NCBI GenBank assembly: GCA_019247975.1
Contig: JAFBAD010000162.1
Location: 1-13,402 of the forward strand
Direction of reading: 5' to 3'
From: Acidimicrobiia bacterium
GTDB taxonomy: Bacteria; Actinomycetota; Acidimicrobiia; Acidimicrobiales; Iamiaceae
Length of the DNA stretch: 13,402 nt
Shown in pieces: positions 5,608 to 12,426 of the stretch. The notes beneath the pieces were generated by a model. The model was not told the origin of the DNA. It did not search any database and saw only the letters and a list, made by a program, of their open reading frames with translations. Position numbers and translations under genes: made by a program. The stretch's first letter is position 1; every line of letters begins with the position of its first letter.

Positions 5608-7958
5608 GGGCGCTCCCGGGTGGGGCCGCGGTGGCCGGCCAGTGGCAGCAGCGACGCCGCGCCGCCCGATGCCTTCTGCCACTCCTCGACCAGCCACCCC
5701 CGCTTGCGGGCGATCGCGGCGAGGCGGGTCTCGGGGTTCACCGCGACCGGGAAGCCGACCACCTCGAGCATCGGCAGGTCGCTGGCCGAGTCGGCGTAGG
5801 CGACCGCCTCGCGCAGGTCCAGGTCCTCGGCCTCGGCGTACTCGAACAGCGCGGACGCGCGGCTCTCACCGGTCGGCGGCGCGTCGTGCATCATCCCCGT
5901 GTAGCGGCCGTTCTCGGTGGCCATCGAGGCGCAGACGATGTCGTCGAACAGCGGCCGCAGCGGCTCGACCACGAAGTCGAGCGCGCCCGTGATCAGCACG
6001 GTGCGGTGGCCGAGGGCGCGGTGCTCGCGGACTCGGCGGATCGCGGCCGGGAACGACTTGGTGAGGATGAGGTCGGACATGAGCTCGACCGAGTCCTCGC
6101 GGATCTGGTCGACCGGAGCGCCCTCATAGCGCCGGTAGAAGTAGCGGAGGAAGTCGCTGCGGTCGACGCGGTCGAGCGCGAGCAGGCGGGGCGCCTCACG
6201 GACGAGTCCGAGCGACAGCCGCACCTTGTCCTCGGGGGCGAGGCGGCGGCTCGCGAGCCACGCGTACGACGTGACGACGTTCGACGCGATCAGCGTGTTC
6301 TCGAGGTCGAACGCGGCCATGTGCCGGCTCGGCGAGAGCACCTGGCGGCGCAACCGGGTGGACCGGTCCTCCGTCGCGCCCTTCGAGCCGTCGGTGCGGA
6401 CGCGAGCTTGCTTGACGACCGACGGCAGGTGGATCTCGTCGACGTACCTGGTCCAGTCGATGACCCGGGGGTCGAGCGCGAAGTCGCGCCGGTCGTCCGC
6501 GTCGAGGGCGTCGTGCAGCTCGAGCAGGTGGTCGACGCCGTAGATCGCCTCACACGCGCTGTACGCGCCGTACAGCTCGACGTAGGTGAGCGCCCGCTCG
6601 GCCATCTCCCGGCGCTCCTCCAGCTGGCTCGACCACCTCGCCTGCGCGCCTCGGAGGGGCAGCGAGTGGACGGCCCGGTCGGCCCGGGACAGCAGGTCGA
6701 CGGCACGGCGCAGCTGGCGCTCGACACCGCCGCGGGACGTGTAGCCCCACTCCCCGGCGGCGATCGGCTGGCCCTTGTTGTCGTACAGCGGGTGGACCTT
6801 GAACCAGTCCTGGCACAGCTCGACCAGCCGCTCGTACTTGAGCGGGTTGGCCGAGCCGGACGCGACCTGCGTGACGTCGGGCGAGCCGTCCTCGTTCACC
6901 GGGCCACGCGCCGCGACCGCGCAGATCGCGCCGACGACCAGGTCGACCGGGATCACGTCGACGGTGCCCTCGGGGACGCCCGGGAACTCCTTCAGCAGCC
7001 CGCGGGCGTAGGAGATGATCACCGGCTCGGCCATGCGGAAGCCGCGGATCCATCCGGGCACCGGCTCGGCCAGTGCCGACTCGATGATCGCGGGACGGAC
7101 GATCGACACCGGGATGTCGCCGCGGGTCTCGCCGAGCGCCCGCTCACCGAGCGCCTTGGTCATCGCGTACGCATCGGGCCAGCCGAGCGAGGTGGCTCGG
7201 GCCCGGCCGGCCGCGACGAGCTGGTCCTTCACCCATGCGGTCCGGCGCTGCTCGGTCTTCTCGGCCAGCAGCGGCGTACCGGCGGCGCCGAGCTCGCGGC
7301 GGGCCTCCTTCATGAAGTCGGCCAGGTGCTCGGGCCGGCGGCTCTCGGCCTCGGCGTCGGCCTTGAGGCGACGAGCGGAGGTGACCTCCTGCCGCCAGTC
7401 GACGTCGTTCCAGAACGGACTGTCCTCGACCCGGATCTCGGGGGCCGAGCCGCGCCGGCTGCCGGCCACGTAGCAGGTGGACACCGCGACGAGGTGGGGC
7501 CGCACGCCGAGGGCGGTGAGCGTCTGCGCGATGCGGGTTGGACCGAGGAGGTTCACCTCGACCGCGCCGTCGAGCGGGGAGTCGAAGCTGACCGTTGCCG
7601 CGGAGTGGATCACGATGTCGCACGACGCGAGGACGGCAGCATCGGCCTCGTCGAGCCCGAGCCCGTCGGTGCCCACGTCGCCGGCGATCACCTGGACGCG
7701 GCGCTCGACGATGTCGTCGAACGGCTTCGCGCCATTCCCGTTCGTGGCGACGTCCGAGCGCATGCGGTCGAAGCAGTCGTTGGCGAAGATCTCCCGCTTG
7801 GCCCGCTGGGCCACGGTCCGACGACGACCGGGCCGCACGAGCAGCACGAGCTCGCAGTCGGGCACGACCCGCAGCAGCCGCTCGACCAGCGCGGTGCCGA
7901 GGAAGCCGGTGGAGCCCGTGACCGCGATCCGTCTCCCGGCCAGGGCCTCCGCGATCAC
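5604..7958 (-). CDS. Fatty acyl-CoA reductase-like SDR domain fused to HAD-IB hydrolase
   Basis: 784 residues, two enzymes in one chain. The N-terminal extended SDR / NAD_binding_4 (male-sterility) domain occupies about 8-400: TGSTGFLG (14-21) binds NAD(P), HSAATVSFD (118-126) is characteristic of fatty acyl reductases, and YAMTK (264-268) gives the catalytic Tyr and Lys. A helical linker follows (about 410-540). The C-terminal HAD-IB domain (about 547-760) has motif I FDLENT (550-555), motif II LITGA (655-659) and motif IV YADSASDLPML (721-731). In motif I the usual second Asp is Glu553. Predicted role: reduction of an acyl thioester to aldehyde/alcohol, plus a phosphatase-like step. The GTG start at 7958 is the first sensible one (VIAEALAGRRIAVTG); earlier in-frame starts would overlap the divergent regulator. 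First gene of the operon, coupled to the dehydrogenase by GTGA. Confidence 0.87.
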   Translation of the reverse strand: MIAEALAGRRIAVTGSTGFLGTALVERLLRVVPDCELVLLVRPGRRRTVAQRAKREIFANDCFDRMRSDVATNGNGAKPFDDIVERRVQVIAGDVGTDGLGLDEADAAVLASCDIVIHSAATVSFDSPLDGAVEVNLLGPTRIAQTLTALGVRPHLVAVSTCYVAGSRRGSAPEIRVEDSPFWNDVDWRQEVTSARRLKADAEAESRRPEHLADFMKEARRELGAAGTPLLAEKTEQRRTAWVKDQLVAAGRARATSLGWPDAYAMTKALGERALGETRGDIPVSIVRPAIIESALAEPVPGWIRGFRMAEPVIISYARGLLKEFPGVPEGTVDVIPVDLVVGAICAVAARGPVNEDGSPDVTQVASGSANPLKYERLVELCQDWFKVHPLYDNKGQPIAAGEWGYTSRGGVERQLRRAVDLLSRADRAVHSLPLRGAQARWSSQLEERREMAERALTYVELYGAYSACEAIYGVDHLLELHDALDADDRRDFALDPRVIDWTRYVDEIHLPSVVKQARVRTDGSKGATEDRSTRLRRQVLSPSRHMAAFDLENTLIASNVVTSYAWLASRRLAPEDKVRLSLGLVREAPRLLALDRVDRSDFLRYFYRRYEGAPVDQIREDSVELMSDLILTKSFPAAIRRVREHRALGHRTVLITGALDFVVEPLRPLFDDIVCASMATENGRYTGMMHDAPPTGESRASALFEYAEAEDLDLREAVAYADSASDLPMLEVVGFPVAVNPETRLAAIARKRGWLVEEWQKASGGAASLLPLAGHRGPTRERP

Positions 7959-7969
7959 CGACGCGTGTC

Positions 7970-7981
7970 TACCACTTGGTA
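7970..7981. promoter_or_regulatory. Candidate TetR operator, TACCA-CT-TGGTA
   Basis: A 12-bp inverted repeat with perfect 5-bp arms lies in the 46-bp gap between the divergent TetR gene and the reductase/HAD operon. It falls where the -35 element of the TetR promoter should be (17 nt before the TACGCT box) and immediately upstream of the operon start. The position is ideal for dual repression. Short arms mean the call rests mainly on placement. Confidence 0.5.
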
Positions 7982-7992
7982 AGGAGCCGGGG

Positions 7993-7998
7993 TACGCT
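7993..7998 (+). promoter_or_regulatory. -10 box (TACGCT) of the TetR gene
   Basis: TACGCT fits the actinobacterial TAnnnT consensus and ends 6 nt before the GTG at 8005, so transcription would begin at or next to the start codon, giving a leaderless mRNA. There is no recognisable -35 hexamer; that region is covered by the TACCA/TGGTA repeat. Confidence 0.55.
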
Positions 7999-8001
7999 TT
8001 C

Positions 8002-8041
8002 TGCGTGCGATCGTCTCCGGATCTGGAGACGACTGCACGCA
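8002..8041. repeat. 40-bp near-perfect palindrome over the TetR start codon
   Basis: Centred between 8021 and 8022; 17 of 20 half-site positions are complementary. Inner arms are TCGTCTCC / GGAGACGA (8011-8018 and 8025-8032) and outer arms TGCGTGC / GCACGCA (8002-8008 and 8035-8041). The GTG start at 8005 is in the left outer arm. It could be an autoregulatory operator just downstream of the transcription start, or an mRNA hairpin hiding the start of a leaderless message. Confidence 0.75.
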
Positions 8042-8559
8042 AGAACGGGGAGCGGAGCACGCGGGAGCGGGTGCTCGATGCGGCCCTGGCGAGCTTCTCG
8101 CAGCGGGGCTACGAGGCGACCTCCCTCGACGCCCTGGCGGCCGGGCTCGGCGTGCGCAAGCAGACGATCCTCTACTACCACCCCTCGAAGGACGCGCTGC
8201 TCGACGCGGTGGTCGAACGGGCGGCGACGGACCTGGCCCGGGTGCTGGTGGACGGGGCCGGGCGCCCGCAGGCGGTCATCGACGCGGTGCTCCGGTTGGG
8301 CGCAGCCCGTCCCGAGCTGCTCGCCCTCGTGCGGGAGGTCGTGCGGCTCGGCCCGCCGGTGTCGACCCGCCTGCTCGACCAGCTCGAGCCGCTCGTCGCC
8401 CGGGCCGGCGCCCGCCTCGGTCGCGACCGGATCCTCACCGCTGCGGCGATGGTGGTCGGGCTGGCCACCGAGGTCGAGGTGCTGCGGGCCGCCGGCACCG
8501 AACCCGATCTCGCGTGGCTGCGCCGTCGCCGCCGCGCCCTGCTCGCCGAGCTCGCCTGA
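8005..8559 (+). CDS. TetR/AcrR family transcriptional regulator
   Basis: 184 residues. The N-terminal TetR DNA-binding domain runs from about residue 19: RERVLDAALASFSQRGYEATSLDALAAGLGV followed by the recognition region and the signature ILYYHPSKDALLDAV (55-69). The remainder is helical and is presumed to be the ligand/dimer domain. The GTG start at 8005 is chosen because it follows a TACGCT -10 box by 6 nt and no upstream start avoids the divergent gene. It is transcribed away from the reductase/HAD-dehydrogenase-LarA-acyltransferase operon, the classic arrangement for a repressor of that operon, probably sensing an acyl-CoA or pathway intermediate (inference). Candidate operators lie at 7970-7981 and 8002-8041. 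Its stop is 5 bp from the stop of the convergent ddl gene, with no room for a separate terminator. Confidence 0.88.
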   Translation: MRSSPDLETTARKNGERSTRERVLDAALASFSQRGYEATSLDALAAGLGVRKQTILYYHPSKDALLDAVVERAATDLARVLVDGAGRPQAVIDAVLRLGAARPELLALVREVVRLGPPVSTRLLDQLEPLVARAGARLGRDRILTAAAMVVGLATEVEVLRAAGTEPDLAWLRRRRRALLAELA

Positions 8560-8564
8560 AGCGA

Positions 8565-9647
8565 TCAGCGAGGACGGCCGAAGTCCTTGCGGTGGTCGTG
8601 GCGCTCGACGGCCAGGCGCACGAGCTCGTCGACGAGCTCGGCGTAGGGAACCCCTGAGGCGGCCCAGAGGCGCGGGTACATCGAGATCGGCGTGAAGCCC
8701 GGGATCGTGTTCACCTCGTTGAACATGAGCCCTCGCGCCGGTTCGGCCTCCTCGTAGAAGAAGTCGACTCGCGCCATCCCGTCGCAGCGGAGCGACCGGT
8801 AGGCGACGAGCGCGAGGCGTCGCACCTCGTCGGTGACGTCGTCGGGCAGCGACGAGGGGACGAGCAGGTCGGCCGCGCCGTCGAGGTACTTGTCGTCGTA
8901 GTCGTAGAACTCGTGGCTCGGCACGATCTCGCCCGGCACCGAGGCCCGTGGTGCGGCGTTGCCGAGCACGGCGACCTCGATCTCCCGTGCGGTCACCGCT
9001 TCCTCGACCAGCACCCACTCGTCGTAGGACGTTGCGGTGTGGAGCGCGGCGACGAGCTCGGCGCGGTCGTGGGCCTTGGTGATGCCGACCGACGAGCCGA
9101 GGTTGGCCGGCTTCACGAAGACGGGCAGCCCGAGCTCGTCGACCACCCGGTCGGCGAACCCGTCGTCGACCTCGATGTCGCGGGCCGAGAGCCAGCGGGG
9201 CTGGGGGAGCCCGGCGCTGGCGGCGACGGTGCGGGCCAGCACCTTGTCCATGCCGAGGGCGGAACCGAGCACGCCCGACCCGACGTAGGGGACGCCGGCC
9301 AGCTCGAGCAGGCCCTGCACCGTGCCGTCCTCGCCCATCGGCCCGTGGATCAGCGGGAGGACGACCACCTGCTCGTCCTCGGTGGAGGGCAGGACGGTGG
9401 GCAGCGGCTCGAGCGTCGGGCCGTCGACCTGCAGCCGCTCGGGGAGGGCAGCCGGGCCCTCGGCGAGCGCCTTCACCGCCCCCTCGGGCAGCACCCACTC
9501 GCCGTCCCGGGTGATGCCGACCGGCACCAGGTCGTAGCGCTCGGGGTCCGCGGCCCGCAGCACGTGGCTCGCCGACACGCACGACACGTCGTGCTCCGCA
9601 GACACGCCGCCGAACAGCACGACGAGTCGGATCCGAGGCGTCGCCAT
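8565..9647 (-). CDS. ddl: D-alanine--D-alanine ligase
   Basis: 360 residues. An ATP-grasp enzyme that joins two D-Ala molecules in the cytoplasm for peptidoglycan precursor synthesis. Visible motifs: LFGGVSAEHDVS (11-22, N-terminal D-Ala site with Glu18), HGPMGEDGT (101-109), KPANLGSSVGI (179-189, ATP/phosphate-binding region), FYDYDDKY (247-254, omega-loop Tyr/Lys region), RVDFF (293-297) and NEVNTIPGFT (310-319, Mg-binding Glu/Asn and signature 2). The ATG at 9647 (MATPRIRLVVLFGG) is the family-typical start; a longer frame from 9710 adds 21 residues with no family character. A TACCCT -10 box ends 7 nt before this ATG, suggesting a leaderless transcript. It is divergent from murF, the enzyme that consumes its product. 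There are no D-Ala-D-Lac type features I can recognise. Confidence 0.93.
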   Translation of the reverse strand: MATPRIRLVVLFGGVSAEHDVSCVSASHVLRAADPERYDLVPVGITRDGEWVLPEGAVKALAEGPAALPERLQVDGPTLEPLPTVLPSTEDEQVVVLPLIHGPMGEDGTVQGLLELAGVPYVGSGVLGSALGMDKVLARTVAASAGLPQPRWLSARDIEVDDGFADRVVDELGLPVFVKPANLGSSVGITKAHDRAELVAALHTATSYDEWVLVEEAVTAREIEVAVLGNAAPRASVPGEIVPSHEFYDYDDKYLDGAADLLVPSSLPDDVTDEVRRLALVAYRSLRCDGMARVDFFYEEAEPARGLMFNEVNTIPGFTPISMYPRLWAASGVPYAELVDELVRLAVERHDHRKDFGRPR

Positions 9648-9654
9648 CGGTCCA

Positions 9655-9660
9655 AGGGTA
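9655..9660 (-). promoter_or_regulatory. -10 box (TACCCT) of ddl
   Basis: Read on the minus strand, TACCCT matches TAnnnT and is followed by 7 nt and then the ATG at 9647, so the message would be leaderless. No convincing -35 is visible upstream. Confidence 0.5.
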
Positions 9661-9699
9661 TGGCGACCCGCACCCCCGGCCAGGGTGACCCCTCCCCAC

Positions 9700-9744
9700 A
9701 TCGAAGGCAATACCGGTCGGATTCCGACCGGTATTGCCTTCGAT
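9700..9744. repeat. 45-bp perfect palindrome, copy 2 (upstream of murF)
   Basis: The 39-bp core at 9703-9741 is identical to the reverse complement of copy 1, so the only within-core difference is the central base (T here, A there). Complementarity extends three pairs outward as ATC/GAT, unlike the TCT/AGA of copy 1: different bases, still paired. It lies between the divergent ddl and murF genes; its last base is the first base of the murF -10 box, and it covers the region where the murF -35 should be. That position suits an operator or upstream element better than a terminator. Confidence 0.93.
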
Positions 9745-9749
9745 ACGGT
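9744..9749 (+). promoter_or_regulatory. -10 box (TACGGT) of murF
   Basis: TACGGT matches TAnnnT and is followed by 7 nt and then GTG at 9757, the same geometry as for ddl, indicating a leaderless murF transcript. The expected -35 position falls in the centre of the 45-bp palindrome and shows no -35 hexamer, so activation by a bound factor is possible. Confidence 0.5.
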
Positions 9750-9756
9750 CTCGGCG

Positions 9757-11067
9757 GTGCGGTGGCGAGCGTCGGAGGTCGCGTCGGCGGTCGGGGGCGA
9801 ACTGGTCGGCGACGACGTGGACGTGGACGGCGCATCGATCGACTCGCGCTCGATCCGGGCGGGTCAGCTGTTCGTGCCGATCGTCGACGCGCGGGACGGT
9901 CACGACTTCATCGCGCCGGCCCGCGCGGCGGGCGCGCCGGCCCACCTGACCAGCCGTCCCGACCGCACCGAGCCTCAGCCGGCGATCGTGGTCCCCGACA
10001 CCGCGAGCGCGCTGCTCGACCTCGGGCGGCTGGCGCGCACCGCGCTGCCCGAGCGGGTCGTGGGCATCACCGGGTCGGTCGGAAAGACGACGACGAAAGA
10101 TCTGCTCGCGGCCATCCTCGGCGAGCGGTTCGCGACGACGGCCAGCGAGCGCTCGTTCAACAACGAGCTCGGGGTTCCGCTCACGCTGGCCAACGCGCCG
10201 GTGGGCACCGAGGCGGCCGTGGTGGAGATGGGCGCCCGGGGCGCAGGCCACATCGCGCTCCTGTGCTCGGTCGCGACACCGACCATCGGCGTCGTCACCG
10301 TCGTGGCCGGAGCGCACCTCGAGGTGTTCGGCACGCTCGACGATGTCGCTCGGGCCAAGGGCGAGCTGATCGAAGCCCTGCCCGCGCACGGCACCGCCGT
10401 GCTCAACGCAGACGACGCACGGGTCGCCGCGATGGCGGGCCGGTCGGAGGCGGCCGTCCGCACCTTCGGCGAGCACGGGGGTGACGTTCGGGCCGAGGCG
10501 GTGACCATGGATGACGAGCTGCACCCGTCGTTCCGTCTGGTCACCGAGGACGGTTCCACCGACGTCCGCCTCGTGGTGCGCGGGCGGCACCAGGTCACCA
10601 ACGCGCTCGCGGCGGCGACGGCTGCGCTGGCCGCCGGCTGCAGCCTCGACGACGTGGTCGCGGGCCTGGGCTCGGCCCGCCTGTCCGGCCTCCGCATGGA
10701 CCTGCAGCGCGCACCGTCCGGCGCGCTCGTGCTCGACGACTCGTACAACGCCAACCCGACGTCGATGGTCGCCGCGCTCGACGCGCTGGCGGCGCTGCCC
10801 GCCCGCCGCCGGATCGCGGTCCTCGGCGTCATGGCCGAGCTGGGCGACGACTCCACCGAGGGCCACCGCGAGGTCGCGGCCCGGGCGCACGAGCTCGGGA
10901 TCGAGGTGCGGTCGGTCGCGGCACCCGCCTACGGCGTCGAGGACGCGCCCGACATCGAGACCGCGGTCGCGCAGCTCGGCCCGCTCGGCGACGGCGACGT
11001 GGTGCTAGTGAAGGGCAGTCGGGTGGCCGGGCTCGAAGCGCTGGCCGCGCTGCTCCTCGGCCGCTGA
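9757..11067 (+). CDS. murF: UDP-N-acetylmuramoyl-tripeptide--D-alanyl-D-alanine ligase
   Basis: 436 residues. A cytoplasmic Mur ligase that adds D-Ala-D-Ala to UDP-MurNAc-tripeptide using ATP. Domain 1 is short (1-100) with SIDSRSIRAGQLFVP (28-41), typical of MurF. The central domain has P-loop GSVGKTT (106-112), NNELGVPLTL (135-144), EMGARGAGHI (157-166), AHLEVFG (186-192) and AKGEL (200-204), where Lys201 is the expected carbamylated lysine. The C-terminal domain has DDSYNANP (327-334) and VKGSR (418-422). I place the start at GTG 9757 (VRWRASEVASAVGGELVG): this matches the usual MurF N-terminus and follows a -10 box by 7 nt. A frame open from 9685 would translate through the palindrome. 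It is divergent from ddl; no other mur or division genes flank it, so it appears to be outside a canonical dcw cluster. It converges on the MFS gene with 7 bp between stops. Confidence 0.93.
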   Translation: MRWRASEVASAVGGELVGDDVDVDGASIDSRSIRAGQLFVPIVDARDGHDFIAPARAAGAPAHLTSRPDRTEPQPAIVVPDTASALLDLGRLARTALPERVVGITGSVGKTTTKDLLAAILGERFATTASERSFNNELGVPLTLANAPVGTEAAVVEMGARGAGHIALLCSVATPTIGVVTVVAGAHLEVFGTLDDVARAKGELIEALPAHGTAVLNADDARVAAMAGRSEAAVRTFGEHGGDVRAEAVTMDDELHPSFRLVTEDGSTDVRLVVRGRHQVTNALAAATAALAAGCSLDDVVAGLGSARLSGLRMDLQRAPSGALVLDDSYNANPTSMVAALDALAALPARRRIAVLGVMAELGDDSTEGHREVAARAHELGIEVRSVAAPAYGVEDAPDIETAVAQLGPLGDGDVVLVKGSRVAGLEALAALLLGR

Positions 11068-11074
11068 CCGCCCG

Positions 11075-12391
11075 TCAGTCGACCGTGGCGATGTGCGGGT
11101 CGACCAGCGGATGGCGATCCAGCTGCGCGTACACCGCCAGGCCCACGGCCACCACCGCACCGGCCAGACAGACGATCGTGATCGACAGCTGCTCGCTGAT
11201 CACGCCGCCGAGGAGGCCGCCGATCGGCACGGTGCCCCCGAAGCCCATGATCCAGAGAGCCATGACCTTGCCCCGCACGCTGTCGTCGAGGTCCTGCTGG
11301 AGCACGGTCGAGAGCGACGTGATGACGGCGAAGTAGACCGCGCCGAGGCCGAAGATCACGGGGTAGGCCGGCGGCGGGTGGCGCAGGAGCGAGAAGACGG
11401 CGAGGAAGGCGGCGAAGGACAGCAGGCCGATGCGGGTGAGGCGGGCCATCGACGAGCGGGCGAACACGGTGCCGATGGACAGCGCACCCATCACCGCGCC
11501 GAGCCCGAACGCGCCGTAGAGGAGCCCGTAGCCGGCGCTGCGAGGCGAGATGCCGAGGTTGTCGCCGGCGATGGTCGGCAGCTGGGTGATGAACGGCAGG
11601 CTCAGCAGCGAGAACGTGAAGATGATGACGAGGCACCGCGCGACGACCTTGTCCCGGCGGGCGTAGGTGAACCCCTCGAGCAACCGGTGCAGGCCCTGCG
11701 TGCGGCTCGGTGGTGGCTGTGGCAGCGCCACCTTGAACAGCACGACGATGATCGCCAGGTAGCTCACCGCGTTCAGCACGAACACCCACGACGCGCCGTA
11801 GGCCGCGTAGAGGAAGCTGCCGATGGCCGGGCCGATCACGCGGCTGCCGTTCATCTGCGCGGAGTTGAGGGAGATCGCGCCGGCCATGTCCTCGCGCGGC
11901 ACGAGGATCGGCAGGATCGCGCTGAACGTCGGCGCGTAGAGCGCGTTGCCGATGCCGATCGCGAGGGTGACGAGGAACAGCGCGAGGAGCGACGTGCTCG
12001 CCTCGTGCAGGACCACGAACGCGAGCACGATCGACCCGAGGGCCTGCTCGAGGGTCAGGATGATGAGCAGCTTCTTGCGGTCGACGGTGTCGGCGAGCAT
12101 CCCGCCGATCATCGAGAGCAGCAGCAGCGGGCCGAGCTGGGCGAACATGATCAGGCCGACGTAGGCGGCGGAGTGGTCCGAGAGCTCGTAGGCGAGGGCG
12201 CCGAGGACCACGTTCTGCATCCACGTGCCGATGTTCGACGTGAACGCGCCGAAGTAGATGAGCCGGAAGGTGCGGTGTCGCAGCGCGGAGGCGGCGGTGC
12301 CGGGGGTGAAGGTCCGGTCGCCCTCGAGGAGGGCGTCTTCCTGATCCTCGATGCAGAGGTCGGTCGGCGTCGGGTCGTCGATCTGGGCCAC
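11075..12391 (-). CDS. MFS transporter, EntS/MFS_3-like exporter
   Basis: 438 residues, about 12 predicted membrane helices after a roughly 40-residue acidic cytoplasmic tail. TFRLIYFGAFTSNIGTWMQN (41-60) is the characteristic first helix of the MFS_3 (enterobactin exporter-like) group. MLADTVDRKKLLI follows, equivalent to the MFS motif A loop between TM2 and TM3. The N-terminus is ambiguous: GTG at 12391 (VAQIDDPTPTD) is preferred because a TATCCT -10 box at 12402-12407 would place transcription start just upstream of it, whereas longer versions run through or past that box and add low-complexity sequence. Likely function is export of a small hydrophobic or chelating compound; the substrate is unknown and cannot be inferred from neighbours. 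It lies 35 nt downstream of the VOC gene but probably has its own promoter. Confidence 0.87.
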   Translation of the reverse strand: MAQIDDPTPTDLCIEDQEDALLEGDRTFTPGTAASALRHRTFRLIYFGAFTSNIGTWMQNVVLGALAYELSDHSAAYVGLIMFAQLGPLLLLSMIGGMLADTVDRKKLLIILTLEQALGSIVLAFVVLHEASTSLLALFLVTLAIGIGNALYAPTFSAILPILVPREDMAGAISLNSAQMNGSRVIGPAIGSFLYAAYGASWVFVLNAVSYLAIIVVLFKVALPQPPPSRTQGLHRLLEGFTYARRDKVVARCLVIIFTFSLLSLPFITQLPTIAGDNLGISPRSAGYGLLYGAFGLGAVMGALSIGTVFARSSMARLTRIGLLSFAAFLAVFSLLRHPPPAYPVIFGLGAVYFAVITSLSTVLQQDLDDSVRGKVMALWIMGFGGTVPIGGLLGGVISEQLSITIVCLAGAVVAVGLAVYAQLDRHPLVDPHIATVD

Positions 12392-12401
12392 GGCCCGCAC
12401 G

Positions 12402-12407
12402 AGGATA
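12402..12407 (-). promoter_or_regulatory. -10 box (TATCCT) of the MFS gene
   Basis: On the minus strand TATCCT is the best match to the -10 consensus in the 35-nt gap between the VOC and MFS genes. It precedes GTG 12391 by 10 nt, implying a leader of only a few bases. No -35 is recognisable. Confidence 0.45.
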
Positions 12408-12426
12408 CCGGCGGCCGGGGCCGCCT

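Noticed and set aside
1901..9744. The two palindromes as ends of a composite mobile element carrying the operon, TetR and ddl
   Set aside because: They are inverted relative to each other, but there is no transposase or integrase and no target-site duplication (flanks TCT and ATC differ). The enclosed base composition matches the rest, and ddl is a core gene.
9685..9756. N-terminal extension of murF through the palindrome
   Set aside because: It would translate the palindrome and adds 24 residues absent from MurF-like N-termini; the GTG at 9757 has a -10 box at leaderless spacing.
7969..10890. Very long minus-strand open frame (973 codons) crossing several genes, and similar long frames such as 1017-3068 on plus
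   Set aside because: They cross the strand or frame of well-identified genes (TetR, ddl, murF; DUF1501, PlsC), are Arg/Pro/Gly-rich and show no family motifs. Long spurious frames are expected at this GC content.
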